NCBI GenBank assembly: GCA_035560715.1
Contig: DATMYW010000032.1
Coordinates: 1 to 12,759, forward strand
DNA length: 12,759 nucleotides
Reading direction: 5' to 3'
Source: JAAXTX01 sp035560715
GTDB lineage: Bacteria > Patescibacteriota > Minisyncoccia > Moranbacterales > UBA1568
Both the position numbers and the translations under genes were made by a program. Shown in pieces: positions 1 to 6,948 of the stretch (positions within the stretch are counted from its first letter, which is position 1; each line of letters starts with the position of its first letter). The notes under the pieces were generated by a model. The model made no database searches. It saw nothing but the letters and a program-made list of their open reading frames with translations, and had not been told where the DNA came from.

Positions 1-189
1 ATATAATACATCATGGAAATGAGGAGCAGCACACCTGCGAATCCGGAATAATTGCAGATCAAGAATGAGTCACGAAGAGCGATAGTTTGTGAAATAAGTC
101 GATATGGCTCAGAAATACGGAGTGAGTGATCGCGACGGATACAATGTGTGAAGAAACCGAGCCTCCTGAGCGAAAAAATGGGTATGATT

Positions 190-217
190 TTGCCGTTTGC
201 GGAGTAGATGGTATAAT
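190..217 (+). promoter_or_regulatory. Extended -10 promoter of the two-gene secreted-protein unit
   Basis: A perfect TATAAT lies at 212-217. It is preceded by TGG, which gives an extended -10 (TGn). A partial -35 element TTGCCG at 190-195 stands 16 bases upstream. Transcription should begin near 224, about 12 bases before the ATG at 236. This favours the ATG at 236 over the in-frame TTG at 197, which would lie upstream of the transcript start. Confidence 0.7.
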
Positions 218-235
218 CATGAAAACAAATCGTAT

Positions 236-1234
236 ATGCATATCACATCGAATCTGACATCGAAACGTGGCATCGGTCGCGATTTCGTAATTCTTTTCAT
301 ATTGTTAGTGCTCGGAGGTTCGTACCTCGTATCGAGAGCGAGCGATATGAGCGGGTATAACCTGGCTGAGGACGCTGATAACGACGGCCTTACGAATGCT
401 GAGGAAAAGCTCTACGGGACCGATCCGACCAATGATGATACGGATGGCGACGGCTACAGCGATGGAATCGAAGTAAGTTCCGGTTTCAATCCGTTGAAGA
501 AGGCTCCGGGCGACAAGATAGTCGCGGTGGAAGCGTCGGTCGTAGAGGGGAGTGCGGTCAAAGCCACGAACAACATGACGCAGCAGGTTTCGGAAAAGAT
601 CGCCGAGATCGTGAGGAACCCCGAACAGACATCGGACGGGACGTCGCAAATCTCTCTCGATCAGCTTGACGCCTACGCGCAGCAGATCTCCGGTGGAACC
701 TCTGCCGAAATCACGCTTCCGGACGTTGATGTGGATTCGATCAAGATCAAGGATCAGTCATACCCGAAGCTTTCGAAGGATAAGAAAAAGGCTCAGGTCC
801 GTCAGGATGTGATAGAGTATCTCACTACCATTTCGTACATATTCGCGAGTAATTCCCCGCAATCGTTCAAGAGCGAGGATGAGCTGTCAAAAATATCGGA
901 TGATTCTGTCAACGACGCCATTTCAGCGATTTCGTCCGGAAATTTTTCCAAACTTCAGACCTTTACGGAAAATGGCGACAGGATGTTGTCACAGGTCGAA
1001 GATGTCGAAGTGCCTCAGGCGATGCTCGATGTGCATGTAAAGGCATTGAAATTGGCGAAGTACGCGGCGCTTACGAAGGATGAAATAGCGGCATCCTCGC
1101 AGGATGATCCGATCAAGACGATGCAGGCGCTGTCCAAAACACAGGGTTTCCTGAACACCATCATATCTTTCGTGACCGAGGTCCAGTCCGTATTGAGCGA
1201 ATATGAGATCGACGATATACCGCTCGATCTGTAA
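236..1234 (+). CDS. Membrane-anchored protein with thrombospondin type 3-like calcium-binding repeats
   Basis: A protein of 332 aa with no named function. A short basic N-terminus (K10, R11, R15) precedes one hydrophobic segment at about residues 17-32, which fits an N-in signal anchor with the rest outside the cytoplasm. Two acidic loops follow: D46-x-D48-x-D50-G with E56/E57, and D68-x-D70-x-D72-G with E79. This is the DxDxDGxxxxxE spacing of thrombospondin type 3, dockerin or EF-hand-like calcium sites. The second loop is followed by GFNPL, as is common in bacterial TSP3 repeats. Residues from about 100 to the end are polar, Ser/Lys/Asp-rich and look mainly helical, with no motif I recognise. 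The start at 236 is chosen because the -10 box ends at 217. The open frame runs back to a TTG at 197, but that lies upstream of the predicted transcript start. No Shine-Dalgarno is seen. The next gene begins 27 bases downstream, so the two are probably cotranscribed. A surface or envelope role is inferred from the topology. Confidence 0.85.
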   Translation: MHITSNLTSKRGIGRDFVILFILLVLGGSYLVSRASDMSGYNLAEDADNDGLTNAEEKLYGTDPTNDDTDGDGYSDGIEVSSGFNPLKKAPGDKIVAVEASVVEGSAVKATNNMTQQVSEKIAEIVRNPEQTSDGTSQISLDQLDAYAQQISGGTSAEITLPDVDVDSIKIKDQSYPKLSKDKKKAQVRQDVIEYLTTISYIFASNSPQSFKSEDELSKISDDSVNDAISAISSGNFSKLQTFTENGDRMLSQVEDVEVPQAMLDVHVKALKLAKYAALTKDEIAASSQDDPIKTMQALSKTQGFLNTIISFVTEVQSVLSEYEIDDIPLDL

Positions 1235-1261
1235 AACAAACGATTTATTATTCGGATTCGT

Positions 1262-2284
1262 ATGAAAAGGAAGCAACTGTGTTTCTTTCGGGTATGGGCA
1301 TGCGTGGCCGTTTTTTCTGTCTCAGTGATGACGTCTGACCTCGCTTACGCGGGCGCTTGGGGCGAGCCCGTGCTCGGGTCTTTGTTGTTGCGTCAGTTGC
1401 AGAATATCGACAAACGCATCGAGGGCGTCCTTTTGGGACAATTGAAAACGGTCGCGATCACGATGCTCAACAGCCGCGTCGCGATTCTCGTCGGTGGGAC
1501 ATCGACCGGGAATTCCCTTATAATCAGTGACTGGAGAAATTATCTTTATTCCGAGCCTGATCGGAAAGTGGATTTGGCGATGAACGATTACTATACGACG
1601 ACGTTGAGGAGCAAATCTTCGGGTTTTTCGGCTGTTTCCGGATCGGACAGCTACGAATCGTATCTCGAGAGTCTGACGAGAAATTACCTATCAAAAGATT
1701 CGTCCGGTTCCGATTCCAATGCGACCTTGCTGAGCGAGGCGAGTGACGATCCGATCGCCGCACTTGAAAACGGGGATATGCGTGCTTTTGCAGCACTCAA
1801 CGAGGCAGGAAGCAATCCCTACGGATATATGCTTGAGGCGCAAGGGTATCAGATGAGCGTTCAGGAGCAGGCGCAGATATCGGCCCAGGTGAAGGCGATG
1901 GCGTCGGGATATAAGGGGGTAGAGGATTCGAGTGGGAATACGATTCTTCCGTCGAGCACAATTTCGATGATGGTCGCTGACAGTCAGAACATCGGGAACA
2001 ATATCATAGCGGCCGCTGAGAACCCTGAAGAGCTCATATCGGGTGTCGTCACGTCGCTCGTCAACAGGACGATTTCGAACCTCGTACAGAACGGTATAGG
2101 ACAGGTCCAGGCGAATCTGCAGCGTCAGGTGGTCGGGGAATATTCCAGAGTAGCGAATCAGGTCGGAGTAGTGAAAAGTACGCTTGGCGCCGGAGCGGTG
2201 TATGATACCAACGTGAGTCAACAGAAGAGCGTGAATCCCGGATCTGCGGGGTCGGGCGCCGCGGCACCGACGATCGCCCGGTAG
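1262..2284 (+). CDS. Secreted protein with signal peptide, unknown function
   Basis: A protein of 340 aa. The N-terminus is a classical Sec signal peptide: basic MKRK, a hydrophobic core at about 11-23, and a likely cleavage site after A28-Y29-A30, giving a mature protein beginning GAWGEPV. The mature chain looks helical. It has a conserved-looking stretch around residues 91-118, with a DW...YLY run and then MNDYY, and a Gln-rich helix near residues 200-212. It ends in a flexible Gly/Ala/Ser/Pro tail. It reminds me of a secreted family common in Patescibacteria and often found near VirB-like secretion or pilus genes. That recollection is unverified, and no such genes are in this window. No domain can be named. 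The start ATG lacks a Shine-Dalgarno. The gene shares the promoter of the preceding TSP3-repeat gene, and a strong hairpin terminator follows 24 bases after its stop, so the pair forms a complete unit. Confidence 0.85.
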   Translation: MKRKQLCFFRVWACVAVFSVSVMTSDLAYAGAWGEPVLGSLLLRQLQNIDKRIEGVLLGQLKTVAITMLNSRVAILVGGTSTGNSLIISDWRNYLYSEPDRKVDLAMNDYYTTTLRSKSSGFSAVSGSDSYESYLESLTRNYLSKDSSGSDSNATLLSEASDDPIAALENGDMRAFAALNEAGSNPYGYMLEAQGYQMSVQEQAQISAQVKAMASGYKGVEDSSGNTILPSSTISMMVADSQNIGNNIIAAAENPEELISGVVTSLVNRTISNLVQNGIGQVQANLQRQVVGEYSRVANQVGVVKSTLGAGAVYDTNVSQQKSVNPGSAGSGAAAPTIAR

Positions 2285-2308
2285 GAGTGTGCGACTTGCG
2301 TAGAATTA

Positions 2309-2347
2309 CATGCAAAAAAGCGGCTGTCTTCGCCGCTTTTTTGCATG
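2309..2347. terminator. Bidirectional intrinsic terminator
   Basis: A perfect 16-bp inverted repeat (2309-2324 and 2332-2347) has a 7-base loop. Each arm contains GCGGC next to a run of six A or T residues, so a U-tract is produced in either direction. It ends the plus-strand secreted-protein unit and also faces transcripts leaving the minus-strand tRNA-Val gene. Confidence 0.9.
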
Positions 2348-2369
2348 CCTGAACTCGTTCGGAACTTCG

Positions 2370-2443
2370 TGGGCGACACAAGATTCGAACTTGTGACCTC
2401 CACAATGTCAATGTGGCGCTCTAACCAACTGAGCTAGCCGCCC
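2370..2443 (-). tRNA. tRNA-Val (anticodon GAC)
   Basis: A complete 74-base cloverleaf on the minus strand. The acceptor stem is GGGCGGC/GTCGCCC with one G-U pair. The D-arm is GCTC-AGTTGGTTA-GAGC. The anticodon stem CCACA/TGTGG encloses loop TTGACAT, which places GAC at positions 34-36 and so reads valine GUC/GUU codons. The variable loop is AGGTC. The T-arm ACAAG-TTCGAAT-CTTGT is perfect. The discriminator is A and the 3' CCA is not encoded, so a CCA-adding enzyme is needed. The flanks extend the acceptor stem by six further pairs. The gene lies downstream of the membrane-protein gene, and I see no clear promoter of its own. Confidence 0.95.
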
Positions 2444-2469
2444 ACGAAGCCACAAACATTCTCGAAAAT

Positions 2470-2487
2470 GGACGTTTCCGATCGTCC
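2470..2487 (-). terminator. Weak hairpin between membrane-protein gene and tRNA-Val
   Basis: On the minus strand GGACG (2487-2483), loop ATCGGAAA, CGTCC (2474-2470), then ATTTTCG. The stem has only five pairs and the U-run four residues. It could be a weak terminator for the upstream genes, or simply part of a spacer within a common transcript with the tRNA. Confidence 0.25.
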
Positions 2488-2506
2488 GCTTCCGTTGTCC
2501 TCAAAA

Positions 2507-3406
2507 TCAACTTACTTCCGGCACTTCCTTTTGTATCACCTTTTCTTCCTTTTGTGAAGCGTCCGATGTCGCTCGGTCCTCGGGTGTCGCATTTATGCGC
2601 AAAAAGAACGACAGTCTCGCTGATCTGCTGGCGGCGTACGCGTACGATTGAAAAAACAGGAGGAACGCCGACTCCGCCGCAAGAACGGTCGCATCCGATG
2701 TATGGATGACGTTTCTCATCGCATAGTTCACCGCATCTATGACGAGGGATGTCGAGAGTACATAGAGGATCAGTGAGATACAAAAGAGGATACTCTCCCT
2801 GATTCGAATCGTGAACAATGCGTAGCCGAGACGCATCGAAGCTGAAAGGCTGGTTCGTGAAAGGAGTACGTGATAGGCGGCAAATTCGCGCGTAAACGCG
2901 AGAATCGTCAGGACGGGAATGAATATCAGGATTCCGGATAGGAGAAGTGGACGATAGAGCGTGGAGGATGTATTACCTGAGACAAGCGAGCTTGGGAGCA
3001 GGAGTACGAAAACGATCACCACTGCAGAGACCGCGAACGCTCCCCACAGGGTCATCATCTTCGCCAATACGGTGAAGGAATCGCGCCAGGCTTGTGGAGA
3101 ACGTTTTCCGGAAAAAACGAGAACAAGCGTGCCGTCGGTAAGGACGGAAAATGCCAACGATACGGCGAAAATTACGAGAAAAGCGTACGGATGCTTTCCG
3201 ATGAACACGTTCGCCGCGCCCGAAAACGGCGCAAGCGGGTATCCTTCCTGAAACAGACCCGGGATCGCGGTTCCGGTCACGGTGGCGACGCATGCCAGCA
3301 TGAATGCGTATCGATTCCGAAGGACGTTGCTGAGGGAATCAAAGAATAGTCCGGCATTCGAATCGGCCGGGGGTCGCATTCTTTCGAAGAATCTTTTCAT
3401 TTCCAT
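2507..3406 (-). CDS. Polytopic (six-helix) membrane protein, unknown function
   Basis: A protein of 299 aa with about six hydrophobic segments, near residues 33-52, 74-97, 120-141, 152-170, 201-223 and 243-260. The tail is polar and charged, rich in Glu/Lys/Ser/Asp, and probably cytoplasmic. A cytoplasmic-looking link with the motif FTREFAAYHVLL follows the fourth helix. The layout recalls bacterial integral membrane families without enzymatic motifs, such as the YckC/DUF975 or GPDPase-membrane-domain type, but I see no diagnostic residue and do not assign one. An ATG two codons downstream (3400) is an equally plausible start, and neither has a Shine-Dalgarno. The gene begins 59 bases after the ftsH stop on the same strand with no terminator between, so it is probably cotranscribed. 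FtsH degrades membrane proteins, but a functional link is only a possibility. Confidence 0.8.
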   Translation of the reverse strand: MEMKRFFERMRPPADSNAGLFFDSLSNVLRNRYAFMLACVATVTGTAIPGLFQEGYPLAPFSGAANVFIGKHPYAFLVIFAVSLAFSVLTDGTLVLVFSGKRSPQAWRDSFTVLAKMMTLWGAFAVSAVVIVFVLLLPSSLVSGNTSSTLYRPLLLSGILIFIPVLTILAFTREFAAYHVLLSRTSLSASMRLGYALFTIRIRESILFCISLILYVLSTSLVIDAVNYAMRNVIHTSDATVLAAESAFLLFFQSYAYAASRSARLSFFLRINATPEDRATSDASQKEEKVIQKEVPEVS

Positions 3407-3465
3407 ACTGAATGATTGAGCGGGTATCGTCCCGTCGTGATTTCCCGATACGGTATGGCCCGAAG

Positions 3466-5301
3466 TTACGCGGTCGCTTTTCCGGTCGTTCCCGATATGA
3501 TCGCGTCGAACTCGTCTTTTTCGACCGTTTCTTTCTCAAGAAGGACATCGGCAAGCGTCTTAAGAAGCGATCGCTTCTCCGTCAGGATTCCGGTAGAGCG
3601 GAAAAGTGCGTCATCGACTAGTTTCGCGACTTCGGTATCGATCATCTTTGCGGTTTCGTCTGAGTAGTTGCGTTCTTCATGGAGTTCCTTCCCCAAGAAA
3701 ACCAGTTCTTCCTTGTGGCCGAACGTTCGCGCACCGAGCCGGCTCATGCCGTAACGGGTCACCATGCCGCGAGCCAGGTTCGTGGCGCGTTCCAGATCGT
3801 TTGACGGGCCGGTCGTCGTATCTCCGAACGTGAGTCGTTCCGCAGCGTATCCTCCGAGCAGAACCGACAGTTCGTCTTGAAAATACGCGGAGGAATGGAG
3901 ACTCGTGTCCTCGGTCGGTACGGCGAGCGTATACCCGCCAGCGTTGCCCCGCGATATGATCGAAATCTTGTGTACGGGATCCGCATTCGGCAGGCTGGCA
4001 GCAACGAGGGCATGACCGGCCTCGTGATAGGCGATTATATCCTTTTCCTTCGGATTGATGACCCGACTCTTGCGCTCCGGACCGAGGATGACCTTCTCGA
4101 TAGACTCGGCAAGTTCGCTCATGTCGATCGACTTCTTGGAGCGCCGTGTCGCGAGAATAGCCGCCTCGTTCACGAGATTCGCGAGATCGGCACCCGAAAA
4201 ACCGGGTGTACGCTCTGCGAGTCGACGTACATTGACGTCCTTGGCGAGCGGCTTCCCCTTCATGTGTATGGCGAGAATGGCTTCACGATCATTGATGTCA
4301 GGAAGATCCATGGTGACGCGCCGATCGAACCGTCCGGGTCGGAGGAGCGCCGGATCGAGGACGTCGGGACGATTGGTCGCGGCGATCACGATGACGTTCG
4401 TTTCGGTCTCAAACCCGTCCATTTCAACGAGAATCTGGTTCAGGGTCTGTTCGCGTTCGTCATGGCCGCCCCCCAGTCCGGCTCCACGATGGCGTCCTAC
4501 CGCGTCGATCTCGTCGATGAAAACGATAGCGGGAGCGCTCTTCTTCGCCTGTTTGAACAGGTCTCGTACGCGGGACGCGCCGACTCCGACGAACATCTCG
4601 ACGAATTCCGAGCCGGATATGTTGAAGAAAGGGACGCCCGCCTCTCCGGCGACCGCCTTGGCCATAAGTGTCTTGCCTGTGCCCGGGGAGCCGAGCAGGA
4701 GAACACCCTTCGGAATCTTTGCACCCATCGCGATGAATTTCTTTGGGTGCCTTAGGAACTCCACGATCTCACTGAGCTCCTCCTTGGCCTCCTTGGAGCC
4801 GGCGACGTCCGCGAAGGTAACGCGCTTGTTTTTGCTCTTGGGGTCGAGAATCCGCGCCCTGGAAAGCCCGAAGTTCATGGCCTGGGAGTTGCCGCGCTGT
4901 GCCTGACGCATCATGAACCACACGAACCCGGCGACCAGCAGGAACGGCAACAGGAAAGGGAGGACGGCGGTCACCCAGAAGGACGCACTGGACTCCTTCT
5001 TGATGTCGATGGCGACCGCGGAAAGCTTTCCGGCATCGACGCCGTAGTTTTTGAGTGTCTCAGTCAAGGAAGACTCGGCTTCTTTCTGGGTCTTTTCCTG
5101 TCTGTCATCGGTCAGTGTGACGGAAAGTTCGTTCGCCACGACGTCGATTCGCTTGACCTGACCGTCGTTGATCTGTGAAACGAGCGTCGAAAGCGAAATG
5201 TTCTCAGGCTTCGGTTCGACTTCCTGTGAAAGGATGAGGATACCCGAGATGACAAAAAAAACGATGATGATCGTCACGATGTTTTTCATGAGTTTGTCCA
5301 T
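3466..5301 (-). CDS. ftsH: ATP-dependent zinc metalloprotease FtsH
   Basis: A protein of 611 aa, close to the usual bacterial FtsH length. FtsH is a membrane-bound hexameric AAA+ protease that extracts and degrades membrane and some soluble proteins. Visible here are a first transmembrane helix (about 8-25), an extracytoplasmic domain (26-107) and a second helix (108-131). The AAA+ module has Walker A GSPGTGKT (204-211), pore loop MFVGVG (236-241), Walker B VFIDEID (260-266), and a second region of homology with the arginine-finger segment LLRPGRFDR (319-327). The M41 peptidase domain follows, with the zinc motif HEAGH (426-430) and the expected third ligand Asp502 in NDLERAT. All catalytic residues are present. 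The start ATG lies 11 bases after the tilS stop, so the gene belongs to the gmk-tilS-ftsH run. No Shine-Dalgarno precedes it. A second in-frame ATG four codons downstream is possible but would shorten the lead-in to the first helix. Confidence 0.97.
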   Translation of the reverse strand: MDKLMKNIVTIIIVFFVISGILILSQEVEPKPENISLSTLVSQINDGQVKRIDVVANELSVTLTDDRQEKTQKEAESSLTETLKNYGVDAGKLSAVAIDIKKESSASFWVTAVLPFLLPFLLVAGFVWFMMRQAQRGNSQAMNFGLSRARILDPKSKNKRVTFADVAGSKEAKEELSEIVEFLRHPKKFIAMGAKIPKGVLLLGSPGTGKTLMAKAVAGEAGVPFFNISGSEFVEMFVGVGASRVRDLFKQAKKSAPAIVFIDEIDAVGRHRGAGLGGGHDEREQTLNQILVEMDGFETETNVIVIAATNRPDVLDPALLRPGRFDRRVTMDLPDINDREAILAIHMKGKPLAKDVNVRRLAERTPGFSGADLANLVNEAAILATRRSKKSIDMSELAESIEKVILGPERKSRVINPKEKDIIAYHEAGHALVAASLPNADPVHKISIISRGNAGGYTLAVPTEDTSLHSSAYFQDELSVLLGGYAAERLTFGDTTTGPSNDLERATNLARGMVTRYGMSRLGARTFGHKEELVFLGKELHEERNYSDETAKMIDTEVAKLVDDALFRSTGILTEKRSLLKTLADVLLEKETVEKDEFDAIISGTTGKATA

Positions 5302-5312
5302 AGGAGAAGTAT

Positions 5313-6305
5313 TTACGATTTAGAACGGGAAAAAACCCGTACAATGGCCACTCTATCACCTCTCGCCTCGATTTTCAACCGTCCGGAACGGTATGTCCTC
5401 ACCTTGCTCTTCCTGCTGGTGATGAGTCGGACGGCCTCTCTGATGAATGAATCCGCCGGATAGAGCCCGGTTCCGGAGACAGTCCTGTACAATCTGCGCA
5501 GTTCGTGCACGCGATCGGTGTCAGAAAGGGCAAGGAATTCCGTGACCCCGAATGAAATACCTCCGGGGATGACTTCGGAAACGAGGCGTGTATGGCTGTC
5601 GTCCGCAGATATATGATACTCAAAAATCCGGGCGGTTCGGGCCAGCACGGCTACGATACCGTGGCGATACTCGCGATCAAGCAGGGGAATCAGCTCGTGT
5701 CGGATCCGGTTTCGGAGGATCGTAAGGTCACGATTCGTCGAATCGACGCGGAATGGGATGCCTTCTTTCGATAAAAAGTCCGACAATTCCCTTTTTGTGA
5801 TGTCGAGCAGAGGCCTGATGATGTGCTCGTGCGCGGGACGCATTGCGGACAGCCCATCCGGTCCCGCTCCTCGGAGCAATCGGATGAGTACCGTTTCAGC
5901 CTGATCATCCCGAGTATGGGCTACTGAAATCGCGTCGAAACGCTCCTTTCGCAGTATCTTCCTGAAAAACGCATACCGCACGTCCCGAAGCGCCGCCTCG
6001 TTCATCGCCTTTGTGCGACGTGGATGATACGTATATAAGGGAATGTCGTATGCGACACACAGCTTCCGGACCAGCGATTCGTCCTCATTCGCTTCGAGCC
6101 CCCTGATTCCGTAGTTGACGTGCGCTACACCGAGCCGAAGGCTGAGTTTTGAGCGCAACGCCAAAAGGATATGCAACAAGGCGACACTGTCCGGCCCTCC
6201 GGAACAACCGACCAAAATCGCGGCGTTTCGGGCCAAAAGTCCGTATTCGACGTCGTTATTCCGGACGCGTTTGATGAGCGTGCGTCCGTACGAGGAAGTC
6301 GGCAA
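5313..6305 (-). CDS. tilS: tRNA(Ile)-lysidine synthase TilS
   Basis: The enzyme converts C34 of the tRNA-Ile CAU anticodon to lysidine using lysine and ATP, so that AUA is read as isoleucine. With the start chosen here the protein has 330 aa. It shows the N-type PP-loop SGGPDS (35-40), the downstream HTRDDQAET motif (about 130-137), the DSTN motif (188-191) and RNRIRHELIPLL. A C-terminal extension to residue 330 is consistent with the tRNA-binding part. I chose the TTG at 6305. It lies 7 bases after the gmk stop, has an AAGG five bases upstream, and gives about 34 residues before the PP-loop, near the usual 20-30. The only upstream ATG in frame (6413) would overlap gmk by 101 bases and add a low-complexity Ser/Thr/Lys stretch. 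Start confidence is lower than gene confidence. The gene sits between gmk and ftsH on one strand. Confidence 0.93.
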   Translation of the reverse strand: MPTSSYGRTLIKRVRNNDVEYGLLARNAAILVGCSGGPDSVALLHILLALRSKLSLRLGVAHVNYGIRGLEANEDESLVRKLCVAYDIPLYTYHPRRTKAMNEAALRDVRYAFFRKILRKERFDAISVAHTRDDQAETVLIRLLRGAGPDGLSAMRPAHEHIIRPLLDITKRELSDFLSKEGIPFRVDSTNRDLTILRNRIRHELIPLLDREYRHGIVAVLARTARIFEYHISADDSHTRLVSEVIPGGISFGVTEFLALSDTDRVHELRRLYRTVSGTGLYPADSFIREAVRLITSRKSKVRTYRSGRLKIEARGDRVAIVRVFSRSKS

Positions 6306-6312
6306 AAATACC

Positions 6313-6891
6313 TTAGGACCTTTCAGGGAGTCTTGCGTGTCTACGGATGATAGTTTCCGCTTGGTCGACGGCTTTTTCGAGCTCGCCGTCGCGGTTTTCG
6401 ATCGTGTAGTCATAGATTTCGGTATGGGTCATCCATTCCCTGGTATATTCCATCCGTTCCGCCAGATACGCTTCCGAAAGATTGTCCCGTTTCCGTATCC
6501 GAGTCTCGATACTTTCAAGCGGTGCCGATATGAGAATGGAAATTATGCCAGGAAACATCCGTTTTGCCGTTAAGACGCCTTTCCATTCGATTTTCCAAAT
6601 CCCGATTTTATCGGAAGACGATACCCGTATCAGTTCCTCGCGCGTGACACCGTACAGGTTGCCATTATATTCCTCAGCCCACTCCGCAAGCGAATCGGTG
6701 GCGATCATCGCGTCGAAAGTGGCGCGCGATACGAAATAGTAGGGATTCCCCTGGGTTTCGCCGGGACGGGGATCCCGAGTCGTGGTCGTGACGACGCGCT
6801 CCACAGGAAGTCGTTGGGAAAGCGCGTTTATGATGGAATCTTCTCCGGCTCCGGACGGACCGGAAAGAATGAAAAGGCTTTGCGTGTTCAT
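6313..6891 (-). CDS. gmk: Guanylate kinase homologue with altered P-loop
   Basis: A protein of 192 aa, normal for guanylate kinase, which phosphorylates GMP to GDP with ATP. The GMP-binding side is well kept: TTTTRDPRPGE (35-45) with R39, R42 and E45, Y51 in YYFV, E70 in AEWAEE, and Y80 in GNLYGV. The lid-type arginines in RIRKRDN (131-137) are also present. Two sites are unusual. The P-loop reads GPSGAGEDS, so the Walker A lysine and the following Ser/Thr are Glu17 and Asp18 (codons GAA at 6843-6841 and GAT at 6840-6838). The usual LDIDWQG segment reads WKIEWKG (99-105), which changes both aspartates. The frame is intact from end to end, so this is not decay by frameshift. It may be a lineage variant that still works, or a homologue with altered activity. 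The stop lies 7 bases before the preferred tilS start. No Shine-Dalgarno is seen, and an AT-rich leader precedes the ATG. Confidence 0.88.
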   Translation of the reverse strand: MNTQSLFILSGPSGAGEDSIINALSQRLPVERVVTTTTRDPRPGETQGNPYYFVSRATFDAMIATDSLAEWAEEYNGNLYGVTREELIRVSSSDKIGIWKIEWKGVLTAKRMFPGIISILISAPLESIETRIRKRDNLSEAYLAERMEYTREWMTHTEIYDYTIENRDGELEKAVDQAETIIRRHARLPERS

Positions 6892-6917
6892 AAATTTTTA
6901 TTACGGTACGGGTAAGA

Positions 6918-6942
6918 AAAGTCCCGCGCGCGGCGGGACTTT
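6918..6942 (-). terminator. Intrinsic terminator after rpsA
   Basis: A perfect 10-bp stem, AAAGTCCCGC (minus strand 6942-6933) and GCGGGACTTT (6927-6918), has a 5-base CG-rich loop. On the minus strand it is followed by TCTTAC, so the U-tract is TTTTCTT. It starts seven bases after the rpsA stop and 27 bases before the gmk start. It probably separates rpsA from the gmk-tilS-ftsH genes or attenuates read-through into them. Confidence 0.75.
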
Positions 6943-6948
6943 CGGGGC

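Noticed and set aside
1..189. Possible small gene or RNA, including a TATAAT at 2-7 and a 12-codon frame from 13
   Set aside because: The -35 region lies outside the window, the frame is very short, and no stable fold, terminator or conserved motif is visible.
1524..2411. Minus-strand open frames across the secreted-protein gene and tRNA
   Set aside because: The plus-strand gene has a signal peptide, promoter and terminator. The longest minus frame runs through the terminator and tRNA, which excludes it as a gene.
3877..4906. Two long plus-strand open frames (292 and 283 codons) across ftsH
   Set aside because: Both are antisense shadows of the AAA+ module of ftsH, and their translations show no family motif.
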